From assembly GCA_910586825.1 (NCBI GenBank), contig CAJUJF010000012.1, positions 1 to 55,437 on the forward strand: a DNA stretch of 55,437 bases, written 5' to 3'. This stretch comes from an uncultured Christensenellaceae bacterium. Its GTDB lineage: Bacteria > Bacillota > Clostridia > Christensenellales > Borkfalkiaceae. The notes under the pieces are model-generated. The model worked only from the letters and a program-made list of their open reading frames with translations. It was not told the origin of the DNA and did no database searches. Position numbers and translations under genes: made by a program. Positions 7,546-16,651 of this stretch are shown here, one piece after another (within the stretch, counting starts at the first letter, position 1; every line of letters starts with the position of its first letter).

Positions 7546-8688
7546 ATGAAAAAAATCGCAGTATGTCTGGCAACCGTAGTGCTTACGGGCGCGGCGCTTT
7601 CCTTTTCCGGCTGCGGAAAGGATGCAAAGCTTTGGGAACGTTATAAAAACTATTTCAAGATCGGCTGTACGATGAATTACGGCACGCAGGATATCTTCGA
7701 CGATATCGCTTCCGAATTCAACTCCATGACGTGCGAAAACGAAATGAAGTGGGATGCGCTCGAGCCCAGCGAAGGCAATTTCAATTACAATTCGGCGGAT
7801 AACATGGTACGTTTTGCAAAAGATCACGGCATGAGCGTACGAGGGCATTGTCTGGCATGGCATAATCCCCTCGCTTTGCCGAACTGGGTCTTCACGGATG
7901 CGGGCGAGGACGGAAAACCCGTCGTCGCTTCTTACGAAAAAGTAAAGCAAAGACTCGTTACGCATGCGAGCGAAGTGGTCACGCACTTCGGCAACGATAT
8001 TTACGCATGGGACGTTTGGAACGAAGTGATTACCGATAATTATACGGAGGACGAAACCGATCTTTATCGTCTCGATTCGCAGTGGCATACCGTTGCGGGG
8101 CTGACGGGGGCGCTTTCGCCCGAAGAGCGGGAAGCGGCGAACGATAAAATCGAAGAGCTGTTTATTGCAACGTTTCAAGCCGCGCGGGAAGCGAATCCCG
8201 ATGCAAAATTGTTCTATAACGATTATTTCGCAAACAACAAGTACAAAGCGGAAAAACTTCTTACCGTACTCGACAGATTGCTGGAAAAAGGCTGCGAAAT
8301 CGACGGCGTCGGCATTCAGGCGCATTACGATATCACGTCGTTCGACGCGGAAATGCTGGAATATCTGATCGTGGAAATCGCCGAACGCGGGCTGGAAGTA
8401 CAGATTACCGAAATCGACTTCTCCATGTACGATTATAACGGGGACGTCGGGCTTTACTACCACGAGTTTACCGAGGACATGGCTGCCCTGCAAGCAAGCT
8501 GTTACGGAAAAGCGTTTGAAATTTTCCGTAAACACAAAGATAAAATTACCTGCGTAACGCAATGGGGCGTAGCGGACGACGATTCGTACCTGCACAATAT
8601 TCCCGTTGCCGGCAGACGGGACTGGCCTTATCTGTTCGACGAAAATCACGGCAAAAAACCCGCGTATTATGCGGTCATCGATTTTTAA
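7546..8688 (+). CDS. GH10 endo-1,4-beta-xylanase, lipoprotein
   Basis: A 380-residue secreted lipoprotein. The signal peptide ends FSGC with the lipidated Cys at 23, and the rest is one GH10 barrel. The acid/base Glu is E160 in DVWNEVITDN, and the nucleophile is E289 in LEVQITEIDF. MTCENEMKWDALEP and the HCLAWHNPLALPNWV strand are family signatures. The start at 7546 is chosen for CAGGAGG at 7534-7540 and the signal peptide. It should cut xylan at the cell surface, feeding the binding protein and permease encoded upstream. No separate binding module is fused to it, but the next gene may supply one. Confidence 0.93.
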   Translation: MKKIAVCLATVVLTGAALSFSGCGKDAKLWERYKNYFKIGCTMNYGTQDIFDDIASEFNSMTCENEMKWDALEPSEGNFNYNSADNMVRFAKDHGMSVRGHCLAWHNPLALPNWVFTDAGEDGKPVVASYEKVKQRLVTHASEVVTHFGNDIYAWDVWNEVITDNYTEDETDLYRLDSQWHTVAGLTGALSPEEREAANDKIEELFIATFQAAREANPDAKLFYNDYFANNKYKAEKLLTVLDRLLEKGCEIDGVGIQAHYDITSFDAEMLEYLIVEIAERGLEVQITEIDFSMYDYNGDVGLYYHEFTEDMAALQASCYGKAFEIFRKHKDKITCVTQWGVADDDSYLHNIPVAGRRDWPYLFDENHGKKPAYYAVIDF

Positions 8689-8703
8689 CGGGGGAATCAA
8701 ACT

Positions 8704-11109
8704 ATGAAACGGAAAAGCAAATGGATGGTATCTTTGGCGGCCGCCGCGGCGGTTACTTTGTGCGCGGGCGTTTTTGCCGCTTGCGGCAACCAAAAAGCGC
8801 AGCTCAGCGAATTTAAGGACGGCGTAAATTATTATTACGGCGACGGGCGCGACGTGCATCTGAAAGGTTGGTTTCCTTCAAAATCCGATGAAATTTATAC
8901 CGTAACGGAGGAAGCCGAAGCGGTAAAATTGCACTATTACAATAACGAATCGTGGCGCAATTTCGGTTTGAGCGTAGAAGGAACGTTTTCCGATTTTTCC
9001 TGGCTGAATTTAACCATGAAGGCGGGCGGCACGGAAGATATCGTGAGCGCGTTCGTAAAAATCGTAAATCCCATTCGCGAGGACGGCGACAATATGAACG
9101 TGCTCGGAACGGACGTGTACTTCGATCTGACCGAAGAGTACGTGACGTATTCTTTTCTCGTCCCTTCCATTCATAGACAGATTCTCGACGTCGTGAACGA
9201 CGTCTGCCTGTTCCCCGATCCCGGCATGACGGGCACGTACGGCGACGTTTACGTGAAAGACGCGTGGTTTTCCAAAACGCAGCCTGAGGGAAGCAAGTTT
9301 GTGAACGAGCAAAACGTCGGCGCGATGGAAGGCTGGTCTGCGGAGGCGTGGACGGGTTATCAGCTGCGGCGCGTGGAAAACGCGGAAATGCGCCTTACCT
9401 GGAACAGACCCGCCGAGTGGGCGGGCGCGTTCCGCTCGGTTGTGCTTCCCGACGAACCCGTGAACAAGTTGACGTTCACGTTCACTTCCGACGCGGTGGA
9501 AAACGCCGCGGACAGCGTCGATCATTTCCAACTGATTCTGCGCGGCGACGAAGCGAGCTGGAACGAAGGCGGTTGGTGGAACTATTACGAACAGTGGCTT
9601 GCAGACTATGAAAAGGGCGGCGTTTACGCGCCGAACGGAAACGGCGAAATCGTAATGGAAATTCCCGTGGGCGCCGCGCTCGCCGCGATGGAAGGTCAGC
9701 ACGATAAACAGCTCTTGCTCGGATTGCAAGTGGAATCCGTTCCGACTGCCGCAAGCAAATACGACGGCAGAGGGCAGATGACCGTGAAGAGCGTGGAATT
9801 TTCGTGGGACGACGATCTGGAACAGGAACAGCCGCCTGCGGAATCTCTTCGTTGGCAAGTCGTATCGCACGGTGCGCAATATTATAATATCAGCCAAAAA
9901 GAAGGCGTTTTGGCAAACGTGACCTACGAAAACGTGCCGAAAGCGCTTTGGGCGAATCTTTATGCCGACATTCCTGTCGCCGAAAGAAAAGGCAAGGTGA
10001 GCGTAACGCTTCGCAACAACGGTACGGAAACGGTTTGGTACAAGAGCAGCCTTGACGGAACGAAACCCGTAGAAGGAACCGAAAAATACGGTACGATTGC
10101 GGCGGGCGCAACCGAAACGATCGTAATGGAAACCGCTCAGCCGTATACGGCGATCACGCTCTTTATCGACGGGTGCTGTACCGACGAAACGGTGCCGGAG
10201 GAAACGCTGTTCAGCGGCGACGTGGACGTCGTTTCGGTGACCTTCGGCGAAGGCGAAGAAATCGAACTTCCCGCGGCAAACTGGCAGCCGAACGGCGACA
10301 ATCACCCTTATACGATTACGGTAGAAAACGGCAATACGACCGTAGCGTACGACAGGGCGATGTCTTGGAGCGAACCTTGCTTAAAATCGGATTTCGTATT
10401 TACGGTTGCCGAAAACGGTTTCATCGCGATCGACTTTACCAACCGCAATGCGTGGACGGCGAAAGTGCGTTTCGATCTGATGAAATACAGCGCTGAGGGC
10501 ACGTGGGAAACGTTAAAAGCAGGCGAGCTTACCGAAGTGGCCGCGGGCGAAACGCTTACGGTAAACGTTGCCGTGAAAGCGGGCGACGAGCTTGCGGGAT
10601 TGCTGGCGTTCGTCGACGTAGAAGGCGAAGGCGCGGGCAGCGTTACGATTTCTCCGGTGCGTTTTGCGGCGGGCGGTACGTCCGAAAAAGAAGTGAACGT
10701 AAACTGGACGACGGACGCCGAAAATTTATCCGTCGCCGACGGCACGGTAACGATTACGAACCTTCCGATCGACGCATGGAAGAACGTGAGTACGGATTTT
10801 TCGATCGAAGAAGGTTATACGGTCGTAAAAGTTTCGGTTACCAACGCTACGGAACATCTCGTAAAATTCAAACTGAGCGCGCACGACGAGGCTTGGGCGC
10901 AGATCGGAGCGGACAGCGAAGCAAGCGTTGTATGGCTGGAAATTCCCGCGAGTCAGACTTGGGATTTCGTCGCGGTATTTACGCCGGAACAAGCCGCGCA
11001 GGTACGCAGACTTATGCTTATGATCGATTGTTGGGCAACGGGGGATGCAAACGCGCCCGAAGCGCCCTATAACGGCACGGTTACGATCAATTCCGTCGTA
11101 ATTTCGTAA
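8704..11109 (+). CDS. Large modular surface lipoprotein, probable carbohydrate binder, unknown family
   Basis: The 801-residue protein has a signal peptide with the lipidated Cys at 27 (VFAACGN), then no catalytic motif I recognise. It reads as about five beta-sandwich modules of 130-170 residues (roughly 40-200, 205-375, 385-520, 525-655 and 660-801). The last three share a pattern of a short strand ending in a Trp, an Asn-rich turn, a regular V-x-V-x-F/L-x-N strand and a closing 'V-x-I-x-x-V' strand. Surface Trp and Tyr are frequent. It sits between the GH10 and GH1 genes, 15 bp after the first and 11 bp before the second. It may hold xylan at the cell surface. Confidence 0.75.
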   Translation: MKRKSKWMVSLAAAAAVTLCAGVFAACGNQKAQLSEFKDGVNYYYGDGRDVHLKGWFPSKSDEIYTVTEEAEAVKLHYYNNESWRNFGLSVEGTFSDFSWLNLTMKAGGTEDIVSAFVKIVNPIREDGDNMNVLGTDVYFDLTEEYVTYSFLVPSIHRQILDVVNDVCLFPDPGMTGTYGDVYVKDAWFSKTQPEGSKFVNEQNVGAMEGWSAEAWTGYQLRRVENAEMRLTWNRPAEWAGAFRSVVLPDEPVNKLTFTFTSDAVENAADSVDHFQLILRGDEASWNEGGWWNYYEQWLADYEKGGVYAPNGNGEIVMEIPVGAALAAMEGQHDKQLLLGLQVESVPTAASKYDGRGQMTVKSVEFSWDDDLEQEQPPAESLRWQVVSHGAQYYNISQKEGVLANVTYENVPKALWANLYADIPVAERKGKVSVTLRNNGTETVWYKSSLDGTKPVEGTEKYGTIAAGATETIVMETAQPYTAITLFIDGCCTDETVPEETLFSGDVDVVSVTFGEGEEIELPAANWQPNGDNHPYTITVENGNTTVAYDRAMSWSEPCLKSDFVFTVAENGFIAIDFTNRNAWTAKVRFDLMKYSAEGTWETLKAGELTEVAAGETLTVNVAVKAGDELAGLLAFVDVEGEGAGSVTISPVRFAAGGTSEKEVNVNWTTDAENLSVADGTVTITNLPIDAWKNVSTDFSIEEGYTVVKVSVTNATEHLVKFKLSAHDEAWAQIGADSEASVVWLEIPASQTWDFVAVFTPEQAAQVRRLMLMIDCWATGDANAPEAPYNGTVTINSVVIS

Positions 11110-11120
11110 AGGAGTATCAA

Positions 11121-12464
11121 ATGGGATTTTCTAAAGATTTCGTGTGGGGCGCCGCAACCGCTTCGTATCAGATCGAAGGCGCCGCGTATGAGGGCGGGAA
11201 AGGCGAACACGTCTGGGACGTCGCATGCAAACAGGGTCGCAATATTTTCGACGGGCATACGGCGGAGAGCGGCTGCGATCATTATCACCGTTTCCGCGAG
11301 GACGTTGCTCTGATGAAGGAAATGGGGTTGAAAGCCTATCGGTTTTCCCTTTGTTGGACGCGCCTGATGCCCGAAGGCCGCGGGGAGTTGAATCCCGACG
11401 GCGTGCGGTTTTACAACGAACTCATCGACGAATTGCTGGGCGCGGGCATCGAACCGTATATCACGCTTTTCCATTGGGATTACCCTTACAAACTTTATTT
11501 GCAAGGCGGCTGGCTCAATCCCGATTCCCCCGTTTGGTTTGCCGAATATGCGGCAAAGGTTGCCGAACTGTTTTCCGACCGCGTTTCGCATTTTATTACG
11601 GTGAACGAGCCGCAGTGTTTTATCGGCCTGGGGTTGTACCGCGGCGAGCATGCGCCTTTTCTCAAACTTTCCCCCGAGGAGGCGCTTCTTGCCTGGCACA
11701 ACACGTTAAAGGCAAACGGGCTTGCCGTGCGCGCGTTGCGCGCGCACGGGAAACAGCCGTTGCAGATCGGTATCGCCGTTGCAAACGACATTTTAATGCC
11801 GTGCGCTTCGGAGGACGCCGCGCTTGCGGAAAAAGAAAACTTTATTCCTCGCTCGGATAACTTTTTTACGAACAGCTTATTTACCGATCCCATCGTGTTC
11901 GGTCGCTATCCCGAAGGCATGGCGGAAGCGTTCGGCGCCCGTTTTTCGTACGATCCCGCCGATATGGATATCATCAAATGCGATATCGATTTTATCGGTT
12001 TGAACATTTATCACGGCGCTTACGTGAAGGCGGACGGAAAGGGCGGCGTAACGCGGGTGACCCCTGGCATGAATACGCCGCATACCGACATGCGGTGGAC
12101 GGTTTCGCCCGAAAGTTTGTATTACGGACCGACGGCATATTTTAAGCGGTACGGGCTGCCGATCTATATTACCGAAAACGGCGTTGCCGTAACGGAATGG
12201 CCTTCTTCCGACGGCGGCGTTCACGATGCGGCGCGCATAGAATACGTTCGCAGTTATCTGCATCAATTGAAACGCGCTTCGGAAGACGGTGCGGATATCA
12301 GAGGATATTTCTACTGGTCTTTGATGGATAACTTCGAATGGGCGGAGGGCTTTTCGAAACGGTTCGGATTGATTTACGTCGATTACGATACGAAAAAGCG
12401 CACGCCGAAGGACAGCGCGCGCGCTTATAGCGAAATCATCGCGACGAACGGCGAAACGCTGTAA
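11121..12464 (+). CDS. Glycoside hydrolase family 1 beta-glycosidase
   Basis: A 447-residue protein of normal GH1 length, with no signal peptide and so cytoplasmic. The acid/base Glu is E163 in FITVNEPQ and the nucleophile is E352 in IYITENGV. The N-terminal signature is FSKDFVWGAATASYQIEGAA, and the sugar-binding stretch WSLMDNFEWAEGFSKRFGL is intact. GGAGTATCAAATG gives a good ribosome site. As the last gene of the operon it would release terminal beta-linked sugars, such as cellobiose or xylobiose products. GH1 specificity is not readable from sequence. Confidence 0.93.
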   Translation: MGFSKDFVWGAATASYQIEGAAYEGGKGEHVWDVACKQGRNIFDGHTAESGCDHYHRFREDVALMKEMGLKAYRFSLCWTRLMPEGRGELNPDGVRFYNELIDELLGAGIEPYITLFHWDYPYKLYLQGGWLNPDSPVWFAEYAAKVAELFSDRVSHFITVNEPQCFIGLGLYRGEHAPFLKLSPEEALLAWHNTLKANGLAVRALRAHGKQPLQIGIAVANDILMPCASEDAALAEKENFIPRSDNFFTNSLFTDPIVFGRYPEGMAEAFGARFSYDPADMDIIKCDIDFIGLNIYHGAYVKADGKGGVTRVTPGMNTPHTDMRWTVSPESLYYGPTAYFKRYGLPIYITENGVAVTEWPSSDGGVHDAARIEYVRSYLHQLKRASEDGADIRGYFYWSLMDNFEWAEGFSKRFGLIYVDYDTKKRTPKDSARAYSEIIATNGETL

Positions 12465-12480
12465 ACGGGCATGAACGGGA

Positions 12481-12510
12481 AAGGAAGTTCCGTAACGGAA
12501 CTTCCTTTTT
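12481..12510 (+). terminator. Terminator of the xylan operon
   Basis: AAGGAAGTTCCG (12481-12492) pairs perfectly with CGGAACTTCCTT (12496-12507) around a TAA loop, and a T run follows. Confidence 0.9.
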
Positions 12511-12583
12511 GATATTCGGAATCTTTGTGCGGTTTCCGTTTTTCCATGCTTCAAACTTATTGATGATAATAAGTAATAAGTAT

Positions 12584-12612
12584 TTTACATCGATTGCGCA
12601 ATTTGTTATAAT
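12584..12612 (+). promoter_or_regulatory. Promoter of the DUF3737 gene
   Basis: TTTACA (12584-12589), 17-bp spacer, TATAAT (12607-12612), about 30 bp before the ATG at 12643. Confidence 0.65.
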
Positions 12613-12642
12613 CAAGAAAAGGGAAATACGGCAAGATGAAAG

Positions 12643-13511
12643 ATGAGAATTTATCAAAATGAAAATTTTCCCCGCGAGCGGGATTTGTACGGGGCAGACG
12701 GCGTGCATTTGATCGATTGCGCGTTCGACGGGGCGGAAGACGGGGAATCCGCGTTAAAAGAGGCGAAAAACGTAGTTCTCGAACGGTGTTTATGAATCTG
12801 CGTTATCCGCTCTGGCATACGGACCATGCGGAACTTGACGGCGTAACGATGACGCAGCTTTGCCGCGCGGCGATCTGGTATGCCCGCAACGTTTTCATAA
12901 AAAATTCGAAGCTGCACGGCATCAAAGCGTGGCGGGAATGCGAAGCGGTTGAAGCAATCGATTGCGATATCCGATCGCCCGAATTCGGTTGGAAGAGCGG
13001 GAATATAACTTTGCGGGGCGGCTGTGTCGAAAGCGAATACGGTTTTTTCATGGCGCGCGATTTGAAACTCGACGGGGTGTCCTTTCGGGGCAAGTATTCT
13101 TTTCAGTACGTCGAACGCGCGGTGATCGAAAACTGTACGCTCGAAACGAAGGACGCGTTCTGGCATTCGAAAGACGTGACGGTAAAAAATTGCATCGTAC
13201 GCGGAGAATACCTCGGTTGGTATTCGGAAAATCTGACGCTGATCAACTGCAAAATCATCGGAGCGCAGCCGCTGTGCTATTGTAAGGGTTTAAAACTGAT
13301 CGATTGCGAAACGGAGAACGCCGATCTTGCGTTCGAATATTCCGAAGCGGACGTAACGGTCAGGGGGGAAATTCTTTCAATCAAAAATCCGAAATCGGGC
13401 AGAATCGTTGCCGATCGGATTTTGGAAGTGATTTTCACCGAAGACAGCAAATATCCCTGCCGTTGCGAAGTTTGCGAAAGAAACGCGCGGAATTTCAAAT
13501 ATTGTGTTTAG
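12643..13511 (+). pseudogene. DUF3737 (right-handed beta-helix-like) protein with a single frameshift
   Basis: The gene starts MRIYQNENFPRERDLYGADG at 12643 and stops after ERCL at the TGA 12793-12795. From about 12789 the next frame continues the same family, NLRYPLWHTDHAELDG onward, to the stop at 13511. Adding one T in the run at 12789-12791 would restore one frame of about 289 residues, the usual family length. The repeated 'V-x-x-C/S-x-I' pattern (KNCIVRGEYLG, LINCKIIGAQPLCY) is that of a solenoid. DUF3737 proteins have no established function. This is either a recent inactivation or a base error; everything else looks intact. Confidence 0.75.
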
Positions 13512-13515
13512 CGTA

Positions 13516-13544
13516 TTTACAAACGGCGTAAAAGATGTTATAAT
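13516..13544 (+). promoter_or_regulatory. Promoter of the DUF262 gene
   Basis: TTTACA (13516-13521), 17-bp spacer, TATAAT (13539-13544), 26 bp before the ATG. Confidence 0.65.
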
Positions 13545-13570
13545 GCAAAAAAAGCTTCAAGGGGAACGAA

Positions 13571-14554
13571 ATGAATTTTGATGCGGATAAAAAGACCATT
13601 TCCACACTGTTGAATTGCAAAAAAGAGTTTAAAATTCCGAGATTTCAACGCGAATATTCCTGGGAAAAGCCGCAACTGAAAGAGTTTTTCGAAGATATTA
13701 TATCGAGGATTAGCGTCGATGCAGACGGGAATCTGTCGACCACCGAATACTTCTGGGGGACGACGCTGTTCGTGGGGAGTTTTACCGACTCTTCGTGCAA
13801 ATCGTTGCTGGTGGTGGACGGACAACAGCGCCTGACGACGATTACGATATTTTTATCGTGTATCCGGAAAGCGTTTTTGAAAATCGGGAATACAAAGCTT
13901 GCGGAAATTACGCAATCTTACGTGATGTCGATGGACGATAACGGCGATCCGTATAAAATTCTGGTGAACGAAACGCCGTATCCGTACTTTCAGAATATGG
14001 TGCAGGCGGAAAACGCTTCCGAAACGGTTGCCGTCACGGAAGAGGAAAAGAACATCAAGGACGCGGTAGACTATTTTAATTCGTGTCTGAAAAAAGATAA
14101 ACTCACGAAGTATCTGAAAGAGCATTTTGGCACGGCGCATACGTTCGAAACGTCGAACGTGTACAAAGCGCTGCGCGATCAGCTTTTGAACAGCGTCATC
14201 ATTGTCGTGAGCACGCAGGACAAGCATCAGGCGAATATGATCTTCGAAATCTTAAACGCGAAGGGGAAATCGCTCGATCAGCTCGATTTAATCAAGAATC
14301 AAATCTTTTCGGTCATCAACCGCGAAGAGCCTTCCGACGAAGCGAAAGTCTGCTGGAAGCAGATCAAGGATATCCTGTATTCGAGAAGCACCGGCGTGGA
14401 TTTTTCCGTGTTTTTCAATCATTACTGGACTTCGAAATATCATCGGACGATTTATAAAAGACTTTACAGCAACTTTAAATCAACAATTAAAAAAACCGAG
14501 CAATCGTATTTTGCAGTTTGCAATCCGCCTTTTCGCTTAAAGTTTTTGGTTTAA
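13571..14554 (+). CDS. DUF262 (GmrS/ParB-like) protein, C-terminally truncated
   Basis: The 327 residues start with the DUF262 domain: IPRFQREYSW at 22-31 and the nucleotide-binding motif DGQQRLTT at 83-90. The middle part (FEILNAKGKSLDQLDLIKNQ) is also typical. Full-length GmrSD-like proteins are about 550-700 residues and end in a DUF1524 HNH-type nuclease. Here homology appears to stop near FKSTIKK (about 14480) and about 20 unrelated residues lead to a stop. GmrSD enzymes restrict DNA with modified bases. The nuclease half is missing, so this one is probably inactive. SD AAGGGGAAC precedes the ATG. Confidence 0.75.
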   Translation: MNFDADKKTISTLLNCKKEFKIPRFQREYSWEKPQLKEFFEDIISRISVDADGNLSTTEYFWGTTLFVGSFTDSSCKSLLVVDGQQRLTTITIFLSCIRKAFLKIGNTKLAEITQSYVMSMDDNGDPYKILVNETPYPYFQNMVQAENASETVAVTEEEKNIKDAVDYFNSCLKKDKLTKYLKEHFGTAHTFETSNVYKALRDQLLNSVIIVVSTQDKHQANMIFEILNAKGKSLDQLDLIKNQIFSVINREEPSDEAKVCWKQIKDILYSRSTGVDFSVFFNHYWTSKYHRTIYKRLYSNFKSTIKKTEQSYFAVCNPPFRLKFLV

Positions 14555-14569
14555 GTCCTTTACGGTATT

Positions 14570-15148
14570 TCATTCGATGATTTTGCAGGGAACGTAGATT
14601 TTATTTCCGATCGTTTTTTGGGAGATGATCGAAAGCAGGGTATCGAACGCGATTCTTCCGATTTCTTCCTGATCCTGATAGATGTGCGTGATAAGCGGCA
14701 GGCTGACGGATTCATAGGCGTCGAACATCACCAAAGAATAATCGTCGGGGATGTTTTTGCCGATTTCCTGAACGTCGGTGGTGATCATCTGCGTCACGGT
14801 AAATTCAGAGGCGATGAGCGCGGTCAAATCGCCGTGATCGGTCAGATACCGTTTGATTTGTTCGATGTCCTGACGGAAGATGACGGAATCGTTTGCCGAA
14901 TGCGGGCTCATCATCGTATTCAGTTTATAGTAGTCCTCGACGGTTTTATGCTCCGTAATGTACATGGAATTGAACCCGTCGAGCCGCTCCTGTACGGAAG
15001 AGGTGTTCGCCGGCGGGCTTGAGATAAAGCCGATCTTTTCGTGTCCTTTCTGAAAGAGGTATTGCGTCAGTTTTTGGGCGGCTTCGAAATTGTTCGTACT
15101 TACGCTCGGAATGGCAAAGCCGGAAAAATAGCGGCAGGCGTTTGAAGA
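14570..15148 (-). pseudogene. LacI-family regulator, C-terminal effector-domain fragment
   Basis: The frame from about 15148 down reads YFSGFAIPSVSTNNFEAAQK, then LTQYLFQKGHEKIGFISSPP, and ends at its natural stop (VPCKIIE). That is the second half of a LacI/GalR effector domain; the helix-turn-helix and the first half are gone. The break is at about 15140, exactly where the rightward recombinase fragment begins. It is unrelated in detail to the intact LacI at 3068. An ATG at 14965 would give a 131-residue peptide with no DNA-binding part. Confidence 0.75.
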
Positions 15149-15818
15149 TTACGTTACCAAGAAAGGATATTCCGACGTGCAAGCCGTTATTAACTGTTAT
15201 GTGAATGACGGAAAGCCGCGAACGGCGGTAAAGCTCTTTCAAGCATTAAAAGCCATTTTCAATTTTGCGATCGGTGATGAGATTATAGAGAAATCGCCCA
15301 TGCGGTTGATGAAGCCGCCTATTTATGAGGAAAAAAGCGGGTGCGCGCTTACGGTGGAAGAGGAACGCGAGCTTGTGCGGCTCATTGGCGCAAGCGAATG
15401 TGCGCCCGAAGTAAAAAACGCGCTCTTGTTCCTGCTCTACACGGGAATTCGTCGGAGCGAGCTTGCCTCGGTCAAGATTGACGGCGAGTTTGTTTCCGTT
15501 TCCTCTGCAAAAGTGCGGAAGGGCTTGCAAGAGCGGACGAGGTTTATTCCGATCACGCCCATGCTTGCGCGGTGGTTGCCGCAAATGAACGTTGAAGAGC
15601 TCCGCACCGTGCGCCCCGACGCGCTTATGCAGGCAATGAAACGGCTCATGCCGTCGCACCACTTGCACGAACTGCGGCACACATTCATTACGCGCGCGCA
15701 AATGTGCGGGGTGTCACGCGAGCTTGTTTCTGTGTGGGCAGGGCATGCCGCCGACGAAACGCAGACGACCAAAGTTAATACGAAATTTCCGCGCGAATTC
15801 ATGCTACAAGAGGGGTAA
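15132..15818 (+). pseudogene. Tyrosine recombinase (phage-type integrase), truncated and lacking the catalytic Tyr
   Basis: The frame opens without a start codon and holds part of the core-binding domain (FEDYVTKKGYSDVQAVINCY) and the whole catalytic domain. Arg I lies in LLYTGIRRSELASVK, the H-x-x-R box is HELRHTF, and the third motif is VWAGHAADET. The nucleophile position, normally TTKVYT, reads TTKVNT, so AAT replaces the TAT/TAC codon. A GTG at 15177 could initiate a 213-residue protein, but it would be inactive. It is the likely integration gene of the adjacent island, now dead. Confidence 0.75.
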
Positions 15819-15837
15819 AAGATTATATATAATCTTT
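15818..15837. repeat. 20-bp perfect palindrome at the integrase stop
   Basis: AAAGATTATATATAATCTTT is its own reverse complement and begins on the last base of the stop codon. It may be a weak terminator or part of an attachment-site region. Confidence 0.4.
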
Positions 15838-15884
15838 AAGGGGGGTATTTAGTCCCCAAAAAGTCCCCAAAACGGCAAAAAAAT

Positions 15885-15972
15885 AGCCCCGTATTTTATG
15901 TTCCTCTCTCTAAAAAGGCACAAAATACAGGGTATTTGGCTGAGTTCGGTTAACCTAAACCGAACTTTTTTT
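15885..15972 (+). terminator. Two hairpins ending in a terminator after the integrase remnant
   Basis: CCCCGTATTTTATG (15885-15898) is an imperfect inverted copy of CACAAAATACAGGG (15920-15933). Immediately after, AGTTCGGTT (15943-15951) pairs with AACCGAACT (15958-15966) and runs into seven T's, a good rightward terminator. Two AGTCCCCAAAA copies precede them at about 15850-15870. Confidence 0.65.
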
Positions 15973-15980
15973 ACAACAAA

Positions 15981-16013
15981 AAAGTCGAATTACTATAAAA
16001 GTAGTTCGACTTT
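15981..16013. terminator. Bidirectional terminator between integrase remnant and the leftward defence genes
   Basis: AAAGTCGAATTAC (15981-15993) pairs with GTAGTTCGACTTT (16001-16013) with one T-G pair. There is a T-rich tail on the right and a run of A's on the left, which reads as T's on the minus strand. It would end the operon that finishes at 16046. Confidence 0.7.
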
Positions 16014-16045
16014 ATTTTATGAAAAAGCGTCGGCTAAAACGAGTA

Positions 16046-16642
16046 TTAAGCGTTAATTTGATGAAGCCAGTCCCGTATATTTAGACCAACTCTTGCAATA
16101 TCAAAATCGTCTAAAATACCACTATGCATAATGACATTGCGCGACTTCTCTAAATCACTAAAAATTGACTTTATCCATTCAGGTGCGCCATTGAAAGAAA
16201 AATATGGTTCAAAGAATTGCCAATTATTTTGAGAACAAATTATTTTAGGCAAGTCTCCAAATTCCAGAAAAGACATCATTGCGTCGCCACGACTAATGTG
16301 CCATTTAATTTTGCTTTCAGTTTCTTTTCGGGTTTCAGCTTTTTCTTTAATCCCTGACTGAACACCTTTTTCCCACCAATCATTTTTATAAGCGTCAAAA
16401 AGAATTGAATAGACAAATTCACGAGTAGCATTTTCAAAAGCTGTAATGGCGGTAAATACCGTTATCATACTTTTTGATTGTTGAACATATTTTTCATCTA
16501 TTTCATGTAAAAATAATTTTTTTGCAACTTCCTCTGAAAAATATATTGCTTCAGGCGAATATTTCAATCGACCTTCTTTATCTAATGCTTCTTCCGCTAA
16601 TGTGCCACGAAAGACAAAAGAATATAAGTCAAGTTCTTTCAT
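16046..16642 (-). CDS. Swt1-type HEPN domain protein (putative RNase)
   Basis: A 198-residue protein. Its C-terminal half has the features of the Swt1-like HEPN family: SFLEFGDLPKIICSQNNWQF followed by a Phe-rich spacer and the R-x4-H signature RNVIMH (R168 to H173). HEPN proteins with R-x4-6-H are usually metal-independent RNases in defence and toxin systems. The gene starts 10 bp after the DUF5343 stop with AAGGTG before the ATG, so the two are translated together. It is very likely part of the restriction-modification operon. The target RNA and the trigger are unknown. Confidence 0.7.
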   Translation of the reverse strand: MKELDLYSFVFRGTLAEEALDKEGRLKYSPEAIYFSEEVAKKLFLHEIDEKYVQQSKSMITVFTAITAFENATREFVYSILFDAYKNDWWEKGVQSGIKEKAETRKETESKIKWHISRGDAMMSFLEFGDLPKIICSQNNWQFFEPYFSFNGAPEWIKSIFSDLEKSRNVIMHSGILDDFDIARVGLNIRDWLHQINA

Positions 16643-16651
16643 ATAAACACC

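Noticed and set aside
12954..12965. GCAATCGATTGC, similar to the LacI operator core
   Set aside because: It lies inside the DUF3737 coding region, far from a promoter, and differs from the GTAATCGATTAC core at the outer bases that are constant in the three good sites.
15840..15875. Two AGTCCCCAAAA copies considered as a CRISPR-like or attachment repeat
   Set aside because: Only two short copies without regular spacers; no array is present anywhere in the window.
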